A stretch of DNA of 8,392 nucleotides from Pseudomonadota bacterium. Lineage in GTDB: Bacteria > Myxococcota_A > Polyangia > Haliangiales > Haliangiaceae. Below, piece after piece: positions 1-6,233 of the stretch. The notes beneath the pieces were generated by a model. The model ran no database searches. It worked only from the letters and a program-made list of their open reading frames with translations, and was not told the origin of the DNA. A program made the position numbers and the translations under genes. The stretch spans positions 1-8,392 of the forward strand of contig JAEWJO010000293.1 in assembly GCA_023386455.1 (NCBI GenBank). Direction: 5' to 3'. The first letter of the stretch is position 1, and every line of letters starts with the position of its first letter.

Positions 1-1269
1 GGCGCGCCGCGACCGCTGCGGATGCTGGAGCAGGCGCTCGACGACGTCGGCCAGCGACGCGGCGGCCGGTCCTGCCTTCGCGATCGCGTCGAGGCACGGT
101 GCGAGGGCCAGCTCGCGCTCGATCAGAGACCGGATGATCGGCGTCGCGAGCTCCGCGTCTGCGACCAGCGCGTGCTCGATCGCCTGCGCCTGGCCGCGCC
201 ACGTGCCGACCGTGCCCTCGAGCGCGAGCAGCGTCGTCGCGACCCAGCGCGGATCGGCGGCGAGCGCCAGGCCCTCGAGCGAGGGCAAGTAGACGCGGTG
301 GAAGAGGTTCGACTCGAGCTTCGCCGTGCGGTTCGCGCGCACGTACTCGGCGAGGTGGCGGGTCGCGCGCGCGTCCCTCGAGCGGCCGAGGAGCACGGCC
401 GCGACCTCGGCACGACGGAGCTCGATGTCGCGCGTGACGCGGCCGGTTGCGGCATCGTGGAGATCCGCGAGCAGGCGATCGCGGACGACGGGCTGCGCGG
501 CGATCGCGGCGCCGAACGGACCGCGCACGGGCATGTCGCCGTAGAAGTACGTGCCTCGCGGCTTGCTCCACGCGGAGACGAAGACGTCGGCGAGCGCCGG
601 CACGTCGCGAACGTTCGAGAGCGCGACCGCGAGGCGCGACGTGGCATCCGTGCCCTGGTACGAGCCGTACTTGCTCAGGCATACGCGCGCGACGACGTCG
701 GCATCGCACGCGTCGAGGATGGCGCGAATCGGGTCGCGATCCGCCTCGGGCGTGACGAGGAGCTTGAACAGCGCGGCGATCAGCTTCTCGTCGACGCGAT
801 CGGCATCGGTGAGCGTGCCCGCGGCATGTCGCGCGATCGCCGCCCCGACATCGGGTGGAAACGTCTGCAAGAGCGGCACGACGGACAGGATCGACTCCCA
901 GGTGCCACCGTCGGTGTTCTCGACGAACGGCGTCCGGTCACCCGTCCCGGGCCAGAAGCCGTCGGCGCCGAGCTTCAGGATCCCGAGGTCGTCGCTGACG
1001 TGGACCGCCGTGTCCGGGAACTTCTTGCGGACCTTGTTCAGGATCTCGCAGACGAGGTTCGGGTCCCACGAGCCCTCGTCCGTCGACATCTTGTTCCAGC
1101 CCTTCGCGATGACACCGCTCGGATGCGGCGTCGTCGCGACGACGAGGCCGAACGCCTCGCCATCCCACTTCCGCTTCTGCGCATGGCGGACGAGCTTCGC
1201 GAGCTCGGCGAGCTCCTTGGTCGTCAGCGGTCTGTCCCGGACCAGCTGGTAGTACGCCGTCCACCCCAT
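1..1269 (-). CDS. Hypothetical protein with uncharacterised N-terminal domain and helical-repeat-like C-terminal part (3' end outside window)
   Basis: I do not recognise a named family. The frame is open from an ATG at 1267-1269 to the window edge (423 codons, no stop), so the C-terminus is missing. Residues 1-125 look like a compact alpha/beta domain opening MGWTAYYQLV, with a Trp- and Gly-rich stretch (KGWNKM at 56-61, DGFWPGTGD at 103-111). From about residue 125 the sequence becomes Ala/Leu-rich and mostly helical, with repeated short helix pairs (for example RAEVAAVLLG at 286-295, then RATRHLAEYV at 301-310). This resembles HEAT-like repeats, a fold usually used for protein binding. No signal peptide or membrane segment is visible, so a cytoplasmic location is likely, unlike its three upstream neighbours. 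It starts 27 bp after the LamG gene and is probably the fourth gene of the operon. No convincing Shine-Dalgarno precedes the ATG. Codon use matches the neighbours. I am confident it is coding; the function is unknown. Confidence 0.82.
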   Translation of the reverse strand, partial: MGWTAYYQLVRDRPLTTKELAELAKLVRHAQKRKWDGEAFGLVVATTPHPSGVIAKGWNKMSTDEGSWDPNLVCEILNKVRKKFPDTAVHVSDDLGILKLGADGFWPGTGDRTPFVENTDGGTWESILSVVPLLQTFPPDVGAAIARHAAGTLTDADRVDEKLIAALFKLLVTPEADRDPIRAILDACDADVVARVCLSKYGSYQGTDATSRLAVALSNVRDVPALADVFVSAWSKPRGTYFYGDMPVRGPFGAAIAAQPVVRDRLLADLHDAATGRVTRDIELRRAEVAAVLLGRSRDARATRHLAEYVRANRTAKLESNLFHRVYLPSLEGLALAADPRWVATTLLALEGTVGTWRGQAQAIEHALVADAELATPIIRSLIERELALAPCLDAIAKAGPAAASLADVVERLLQHPQRSRRA

Positions 1270-1296
1270 CGAGTGGACTCTACCGCGAGCGGTCGC

Positions 1297-2034
1297 TCAC
1301 ATCGCGGCGAGCGCGGCGATCTCTGCTGGAGCGAGCGCTCGGCCGTACATCCGGACGTCGTCGACGCTCCCTCGCAGGCGGAACACGTCGACGTTGTTGT
1401 CGCGCTCGCAGCCGATCAAGTAGGGGTCGGTCGCGTAGCCGAGCGCGCCGGTCGGCATCGAGCCCATCGCGCTGCCGTCGATGTAGACGGTCAGCGTGCC
1501 GGCGTCGACGACGAGCGCGGCGTGATGCCACGCGCCGGCCGCGACCGGCCGACCGATCGTCGCTCCGCCGACGATCAGCGTCCAGTTGCCGTTCGCGCCG
1601 CTGAACAGCTCCATCACGTTGTTGCTCGTGGTCTCACCGTTGCGCGGCCGCGAGAACATCTCGCCGTCGGCTGCGGGCGCGTCGACGTTGGCCCACAGCG
1701 ACGTCGTGAAGCTCGCCGGGCGCAGATCGGCGGCATCCGCGATCTCGATGCACTGCGTGCCGGAGAAATCGACCGCGGTCGCGCCGATGCGGCCGGTCGT
1801 CATCGGCGGGCACGTGCCGTGACAGCTCGCGGCGTGACCGCGCGCGCGATCGACGAGGAGCCCGTCGCTCTCGAACGCGAGGTGCAGCAGCAGCTCTGCA
1901 TCGGCCGCGTCGGCCATGCCGTCGCCGGGCGATGCCTCGCCGATCGGTCCGCTGCCGGATGTGCCGGCGTCGTCCAGCGGATCGAACGCGAGGCGTCCGC
2001 ACGCGGTCAGTACAACAAGCGCGAGCGATCTCAC
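1297..2034 (-). CDS. LamG-like (concanavalin A-type jellyroll) domain lipoprotein
   Basis: A 245-aa exported lipoprotein. A GTG start gives a very short signal, MRSLALVVLTAC, with lipobox L-T-A-C and Cys12 as the acylation site; the mature protein opens C-G-R-L-A-F-D, a start I recall as common in myxobacterial lipoproteins. Residues 13-45 are a low-complexity Gly/Asp/Ala linker. Residues 48-245 match the LamG/ConA-like jellyroll: LLLHLAFES at 48-56, AVDFSGTQCIEI at 87-98, SFTTSLWANVD at 108-118, WHHAALVVDAGTLTVYIDG at 169-187, and the diagnostic C-terminal DDVRMYGRALAPAEIAAL at 225-242. Such domains generally bind carbohydrate or protein ligands; the ligand here is unknown. There is no enzyme domain. 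The GTG lies 16 bp after the stop of the upstream transglutaminase-like lipoprotein gene, with a GAGGT 13 nt before it (a long spacing), so cotranscription and perhaps coupling are likely. No earlier in-frame start codon was seen that would lengthen the short signal. Confidence 0.87.
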   Translation of the reverse strand: MRSLALVVLTACGRLAFDPLDDAGTSGSGPIGEASPGDGMADAADAELLLHLAFESDGLLVDRARGHAASCHGTCPPMTTGRIGATAVDFSGTQCIEIADAADLRPASFTTSLWANVDAPAADGEMFSRPRNGETTSNNVMELFSGANGNWTLIVGGATIGRPVAAGAWHHAALVVDAGTLTVYIDGSAMGSMPTGALGYATDPYLIGCERDNNVDVFRLRGSVDDVRMYGRALAPAEIAALAAM

Positions 2035-2050
2035 CCGCGCCGATGGTACC

Positions 2051-4060
2051 TCATGCCTTCGTGAGCAGCACGATGCGACGCTCGTAGGCCTGCATCTTCG
2101 TCAGCGCCTCGCGGAACGCACCGTACTTGTCGGCGGGCACGACGAGCTTGTCGAGCTTGATCTCGCCGGTGCACGTGACGATCTGCCCCGCGGCCTCGCA
2201 GCCCTGCGAGTACGACAGACCCTCGGCCGAGCCCTCGAGCTTCGGCGGCACGTACGCGACCTTCCAGCCGGCGGGAATCTGCACGGTGACGTCACCGCGC
2301 TCGGTGCGCGGCACGCCGATCCAAAGCGCGGTCTTGCGCGTCGACAGGCTCGCGCTCGGCTCGTCGTCGGCGACCCCGAGCGTCACCGGAGGCAGCTCGA
2401 ACACGCGCATGTTGGCCTGCGCCGACGAGTAGCCGGGGACGGTGACGTCGTGCGTGACCGTGACCGGGCCGGTGACCGACAGCGTGTCGGTGACGGTGTG
2501 CCCCTTGTCGACAGCGGACGCCGACATGCCGGCCGCCTGCTCCTGGAAGAAGCGATCGGCGAGCTCTCCCTTCAGCGGGCGCAGCTCGGCGCTCGCGCGA
2601 TCGGCGTACCAGCCCGAGAGCTCGTACGTGTACTTCGCGACGAGGTCGCCGTTCGGCGAGAGCTTGAAGTCGGCCTTCGTGTGCGAGACCGACGTCGACG
2701 GATCGAGCGCGGGACGCGAGCCGAGCTCGACGCCACCCTTGTCGAGCGGCAGGACGAGGTTGTCCTGGCCGGCAAACGCGACGCCGTACTGGCCGTGCTC
2801 GTCGCTCGGATCGACCCACACGTCCTTCGCACCGACGTCGAGCTTCGCGATCATGCGATCGAACTGCGCGAGCGTCGGCACCGTCGAGATCACGGGCACC
2901 TTGCCGGTGCGAACGAGGACCGGGCGGCCCTTGAGGCCCTGCGAGGCGGCGAGCGCGAGCAAGAGGCCGACCTTGTCGCGGTCGTCACCGTAGCGGTTCT
3001 GCAGCACGACCTCGGGCGCGTGCGGCTCGTACCCGGCCCAGCCGAGCGGCAGGTCGATCGAGCGGATGTCGTGTGCGACGAACGCGAACAGCTTCGTCGC
3101 CTTCTCGGCGTCATCCTTCGCGCCGGCGACGATGCGATCGGCCTCGGCCTTGATCGCCTCGGGCATCGGCGACGGGATCGCCTTCTCGAGGAAGCGGTTG
3201 GCCGTCCCCTCGAGCACCTTCTGCCAGCTCGCCTGGAATCCGTAGACGAGCCGCGGCAGCACCGCCGACTCCGACAGCGAGCCCGACTCGGGATGACGAT
3301 CGGGCAGATCGGTCAGGCGGTACGTCCACGTGCGCGTGCCGTTGCCGGTCGTCTGCTTCGCGTCGAGCTTGACGCCCTCGACGGCGAACTTCGGCGTGAT
3401 CGCCGCGGGCGCGGTGATCGTGACGATGCGCTCGAGCACCGGGTTGTAGCGGCCCAGCATCTCCTCGCCACCGAGCTGCGAGTCCGGCGTCGCCCGGGTC
3501 GTACGGGTGTACTCGAGCTCGAGCACCGAGCCCGCGTCGACGGCGGGGAACGTGACGACGCGCTCGCGCACGTCGGCGTAGATCGTCGCGTCGGCGATCC
3601 GCGGCGGCACGATGTCCGCGATCTCGTCCTTGCTGACGACGTTCGGCTTGCCGTCGTCGTTGACCGTGCGCGCGGTGTCGATCACGAGCGTCTCGCGCTT
3701 CGAGTCGAACGGGATGTGCAGGTCGGCGAACTTGTCCTTGCCGCGCTGCGGGTCGAGGAGCTTGACGATCGAGTGGTGCTTCTGGACGACCGAGCCGTCC
3801 TGCATGTACGTGATGTCGTCCTGCTCGAGTGCGACGATCGCATCGGCCTGCGGGAACTTGTCCTTGCCCGGGCCGTTCTGCGCGAGGTCGACGAGTCGCG
3901 CGAGCTTGGGGTCCTTGATGTCGGACGCCGGCGCGGCCTTCTTCGCCCACGGATCGTCGGCGGCGGCCGGTGCCTTCTTCGAGGTCGCGGCCTTGTCGTC
4001 GCCGCCCTTGCAGGCGGCGAGCACGACGAGGAGCATGGCGAGACGCTTGGTGCGGAGCAT
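2051..4060 (-). CDS. DUF3857/transglutaminase-like lipoprotein with catalytic Cys and His replaced (probable pseudoenzyme)
   Basis: A 669-aa exported lipoprotein. The signal is MLRTKRLAMLLVVLAAC with lipobox L-A-A-C and Cys17 as lipid anchor, followed by a Lys/Ala/Asp-rich linker to about residue 50. Residues ~75-250 match the DUF3857 beta-rich domain, ~300-420 the transglutaminase-like core, and ~455-669 a beta-rich C-terminal region. The core keeps the fold landmarks FAFVAHDIRS (326-335), YGDDRDKVGLLLALA (357-371) and WVDPS (415-419). However, the position that is Cys in active members (YGDCKDK-type motif) is Asp360, and the His of the F-N-H motif is Arg402; only Asp417 of the triad remains. 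Its mature part has only two cysteines, Cys621 and Cys630. It is a tandem paralog of the upstream 651-aa protein, with the same domain order and a similar C-terminus. I chose ATG 4060 because GGGAGG at 4070-4075 sits 9 nt before it; a GTG at 4066 overlaps the upstream stop (GTGA) but is only 3 nt from that site. A binding, anchoring or regulatory role is inferred. Confidence 0.9.
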   Translation of the reverse strand: MLRTKRLAMLLVVLAACKGGDDKAATSKKAPAAADDPWAKKAAPASDIKDPKLARLVDLAQNGPGKDKFPQADAIVALEQDDITYMQDGSVVQKHHSIVKLLDPQRGKDKFADLHIPFDSKRETLVIDTARTVNDDGKPNVVSKDEIADIVPPRIADATIYADVRERVVTFPAVDAGSVLELEYTRTTRATPDSQLGGEEMLGRYNPVLERIVTITAPAAITPKFAVEGVKLDAKQTTGNGTRTWTYRLTDLPDRHPESGSLSESAVLPRLVYGFQASWQKVLEGTANRFLEKAIPSPMPEAIKAEADRIVAGAKDDAEKATKLFAFVAHDIRSIDLPLGWAGYEPHAPEVVLQNRYGDDRDKVGLLLALAASQGLKGRPVLVRTGKVPVISTVPTLAQFDRMIAKLDVGAKDVWVDPSDEHGQYGVAFAGQDNLVLPLDKGGVELGSRPALDPSTSVSHTKADFKLSPNGDLVAKYTYELSGWYADRASAELRPLKGELADRFFQEQAAGMSASAVDKGHTVTDTLSVTGPVTVTHDVTVPGYSSAQANMRVFELPPVTLGVADDEPSASLSTRKTALWIGVPRTERGDVTVQIPAGWKVAYVPPKLEGSAEGLSYSQGCEAAGQIVTCTGEIKLDKLVVPADKYGAFREALTKMQAYERRIVLLTKA

Positions 4061-4062
4061 GG

Positions 4063-6018
4063 TCACTTACCTCCCGCCGCGAGGATCACCGGCTGGTGCG
4101 CGATCAGCGCGAGCGACGCGAGCGAGCCGCGCAGCGCCTTGTACTGCGTCGGATCGATGTGGCGGCTCTTCAGCTGGAACGTGCGGCTGCACTCGAGCGT
4201 CGTCGCGTCCTTCTTCTTGCACGACGAGGTCATCGCCGTGATCTTGTTCGACGCCTTCGTCGTGTTCGGCAGCGCGACGACCTTCGTGTCGGCCGGGAGC
4301 GTGATCGTCTCGGTCTGGTCGTACTCGAACGTCACCTGCGCATCGAGGCCGAACTTGCGCGACGTCGTGGCGCCGAGGACCTGCGGCAGCACGTTCTCGA
4401 CGAGGCCGAGCGAGCCCGACGTCACGACCGAGCGCAGCAGGCGGTAGTCGCCGGTCTTCGGCGCCGCGTTCGGGACCTTGATCTCGAAGTTGACCTCCAT
4501 CGGCGTGAACAGCGCGAGCGCGCTCGTCACGTCGAACGACACGAGCTCGGCGTCGGGCAGCGACGCGTGGAGCAGCGTCTCGATGATCTCCTTCTGCTGG
4601 TCCTTGCTCATCATCGCGGCGACCGAGCGGATCACGAGATCGAACACGCCCTTCGTCTCGAGCTTCACCTTGCTCGTCATCGAGCCGTCGGCGGCGATCG
4701 TCGTGTGCGCGATCGCGTGACCCATGTTGACGCTCGGGTCGGCGGCCGGGATCTTCGTCAGCGGCTCGCCCTTCAGCGTCGCGACGAGCGTGTGCTGCTC
4801 GGCCTCGTTGCCGGGCAGGAGCGCGTTGTTGTTCTTCGCGGTCGGGTCGACATACGTCCAGCCGCCGCCCTTCTTCGGCATCGCGACGATCGCGTGATTG
4901 AAGCCGTCGTGCGCGATGTCCTCGAGCACCGGATCGCCGGCGTTCGTGATCACCGGGTACGCCTCGATCTTCGCCTCGCGCAACATCGACGTCAGGAGGA
5001 TCGAGACATCGCGGCAGACGCCCCAGCGCGACGCGTACGTCTCGCTCGCCTTGCGCGGCGTGTAGCCCGTGCGCGGGCCCACGCCGAGGCCGCGGTAACG
5101 GATGTCCTGCGCGACGAAGTCATAGAGCGCGCGGATCTTCTCGTCGTCCGTCTTCGCGTCCTTCGTCAGCTCGGCGACCTTCGCCTTGATCTCCGGCGTC
5201 GCCTGGAGCTGCGGCTCGACGAGCTCGGCCCACCACTTCGAGAAGTGCTGCCAGCTCGGGTCGGTCGTGACGACGAGCATCGGCAGCTCGGTGCGGAAGT
5301 TCATCGCCGTCTCGGGCACGAGCTGCGCGACATTCTTGACCGCCCACTTGTAGAGGATGCGGTCGCCGGCCTTCGACTTCGACGTCTCGATCTTCGTCGT
5401 GCGCTCCGGGTGGTAGATCCGCGTCGTCAGCGGCAGCGACGACGGACCGTCGACCGTGTAGCTCGCGTTCAGGATCGGCTCCATCGCCTGGAACGAGAAC
5501 ACGTCGTTGAAGTAGCCGACGCGCGTCGGGGTGATGCGTGTCATCTTGAACGTCAGGTCGACGACGTCGCCGACCGCGAGGTTCTTCACCGTCACCTTCG
5601 CGGCGCGGCCCTGCGGGTCGTAGATGTTCGCCTCGCCCGACTGCTCGACGTCCTGGATGTCGGCCTTGTCGACGGGGATGACCTTGCCGTCCGGCTTGAT
5701 CACGCGCGCCTCGACGACCTCCATCTTCTCGGCGTCCTTCGTGTAGTACTGGGTCGACGACGCGGCGTCGGCCTTGCCCGCTTGCGTGAGCACGAGCCTC
5801 GCCGAGCGCATCGTGTTCGTGAACTGCCCGTCGGGCTGGTACACGACGAGCTGGCTCGAGATCACCGAGACGGTGTTCGCGCTCGGATAGTCCGCCGGCT
5901 TCACCTTCTTGATCGCATCGAGAACAGCCGGGTCGACCGGCGAATCCGCCATCGCCGGCGCAACGAAACTACACAACGCGATCGCACACAGCGCTCCGCG
6001 CAACGGTACGTGCCTCAT
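4063..6018 (-). CDS. Secreted DUF3857/transglutaminase-like protein with intact Cys-His-Asp triad
   Basis: A 651-aa protein with a Sec signal peptide (MRHVPLRGALCAIALCSFVA, cleavage expected after A-M-A at 22-24) and no lipobox, so it is probably periplasmic or released. Residues ~45-215 fit DUF3857 (VVYQPDGQFTN at 58-68, EARVIKPDGKVIPV at 103-116). Residues ~285-395 fit the transglutaminase-like core: YDFVAQDIRYRG (299-310), WGVCRDVSILLTSMLR (332-347) with Cys335, FNHAIVAM (373-380) with His375, and YVDPT (389-393) with Asp391. All three triad residues are present. Residues ~430-651 are a beta-rich C-terminal part with a Cys600/Cys610 pair. Bacterial members of this fold include proteases, amidases and acyl-transfer enzymes; the substrate cannot be told from sequence. 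The start at ATG 6018 is supported by GGAGG five nt upstream and by the signal peptide; a 63-codon upstream extension is Arg-rich, lacks these and is rejected. It is the first gene of the leftward operon, and its stop overlaps or abuts the paralog's start. Confidence 0.92.
   Translation of the reverse strand: MRHVPLRGALCAIALCSFVAPAMADSPVDPAVLDAIKKVKPADYPSANTVSVISSQLVVYQPDGQFTNTMRSARLVLTQAGKADAASSTQYYTKDAEKMEVVEARVIKPDGKVIPVDKADIQDVEQSGEANIYDPQGRAAKVTVKNLAVGDVVDLTFKMTRITPTRVGYFNDVFSFQAMEPILNASYTVDGPSSLPLTTRIYHPERTTKIETSKSKAGDRILYKWAVKNVAQLVPETAMNFRTELPMLVVTTDPSWQHFSKWWAELVEPQLQATPEIKAKVAELTKDAKTDDEKIRALYDFVAQDIRYRGLGVGPRTGYTPRKASETYASRWGVCRDVSILLTSMLREAKIEAYPVITNAGDPVLEDIAHDGFNHAIVAMPKKGGGWTYVDPTAKNNNALLPGNEAEQHTLVATLKGEPLTKIPAADPSVNMGHAIAHTTIAADGSMTSKVKLETKGVFDLVIRSVAAMMSKDQQKEIIETLLHASLPDAELVSFDVTSALALFTPMEVNFEIKVPNAAPKTGDYRLLRSVVTSGSLGLVENVLPQVLGATTSRKFGLDAQVTFEYDQTETITLPADTKVVALPNTTKASNKITAMTSSCKKKDATTLECSRTFQLKSRHIDPTQYKALRGSLASLALIAHQPVILAAGGK
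4070..4075 (-). promoter_or_regulatory. Shine-Dalgarno (GGGAGG) deciding the start of the transglutaminase-like lipoprotein
   Basis: The minus strand reads GGGAGG, then TAA, GTG, ACC, ATG. Spacing to the ATG at 4060 is 9 nt and to the GTG at 4066 is 3 nt, which favours the ATG. The site lies inside the 3' end of the upstream coding sequence, so termination and re-initiation are probably coupled. Confidence 0.7.
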
Positions 6019-6022
6019 CGGT

Positions 6023-6028
6023 TCCTCC
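6023..6028 (-). promoter_or_regulatory. Shine-Dalgarno (GGAGGA) deciding the start of the 651-aa transglutaminase-like gene
   Basis: The minus strand reads TGGAGGAACCG directly before the ATG at 6018. GGAGG is 5 nt from the start codon, a good spacing, and a signal peptide starts at this ATG. This rules out the much longer frame that opens near 6207. Confidence 0.8.
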
Positions 6029-6079
6029 AGTAGCTGCTGGCGTCGTAGCACGGTGCTCCCGCGGAGCTGACGAAAACCT

Positions 6080-6203
6080 CCTCGCAACGCTGCTGCCCCG
6101 CCATCGCGCGACACGGGTCGTCGCGCGACACGGCTCGTTCGTCCCCCGAGCGTCGCACCCCGTCGCATGAACGCGATGATCGATGGATCGCGCCGTTGCG
6201 AGG
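6080..6203. repeat. Widely spaced 10-bp inverted repeat in the divergent intergenic region
   Basis: CCTCGCAACG at 6080-6089 and its exact reverse complement CGTTGCGAGG at 6194-6203 flank 104 bp in the 215-bp region between the leftward operon and mdh. The right arm overlaps the TTGCGA proposed as the mdh -35 element. The left arm presents the same TTGCGA to the leftward gene, but I see no matching -10 there. It may be a paired regulator site or chance in G+C-rich DNA. Confidence 0.4.
6104..6137. repeat. Tandem 17-bp direct repeat (two copies, 16/17 identical)
   Basis: TCGCGCGACACGGGTCG at 6104-6120 is followed at once by TCGCGCGACACGGCTCG at 6121-6137; the only difference is G versus C at unit position 14. 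It lies in the middle of the divergent intergenic region, between the arms of the 10-bp inverted repeat. The 17-bp period is not a whole number of helical turns, so it is not an ideal same-face operator. It is either a regulator-binding site or a local duplication. Confidence 0.6.
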
Positions 6204-6224
6204 TCAATCCCGCGGGGGTATGAC
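6196..6224 (+). promoter_or_regulatory. Candidate sigma-70-type promoter for mdh, giving a very short or absent leader
   Basis: TTGCGA at 6196-6201 (4 of 6 matches to TTGACA) and TATGAC at 6219-6224 (4 of 6 to TATAAT) are exactly 17 bp apart. The expected transcription start, about 7 nt beyond the -10, is near 6231, only about three bases before the mdh ATG at 6234. No good Shine-Dalgarno is placed for this ATG (the GGGGG at 6214-6218 is too far away), which fits a nearly leaderless transcript. Both hexamers are imperfect, so this is a prediction. Confidence 0.4.
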
Positions 6225-6233
6225 CCGGCCACC

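Noticed and set aside
22..6033. Very long open frames on the plus strand (about 680, 840 and 690 codons) opposite the leftward operon
   Set aside because: They are antisense to four genes with clear domains, are extremely Arg-rich with low-complexity Arg/Asp/Val composition, run across gene junctions, and arise because G+C-rich codons rarely make stops in the mirror frame.
6030..6090. A promoter for the leftward operon using TTGCGA on the minus strand at 6082-6087
   Set aside because: No acceptable -10 hexamer lies 16-18 bp downstream; TACGAC closer to the gene has no matching -35. The operon promoter stays unidentified.
6019..6207. N-terminal extension of the 651-aa transglutaminase-like protein by 63 codons
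   Set aside because: The extension is Arg-rich, would bury the signal peptide inside the chain, and ignores the well-placed GGAGG directly before the ATG at 6018.
6183..6233. 17-codon upstream extension of mdh
   Set aside because: LDH-like MDHs start a few residues before the Rossmann GxGxxG motif; the extension is Arg/Pro-rich and unlike the family.
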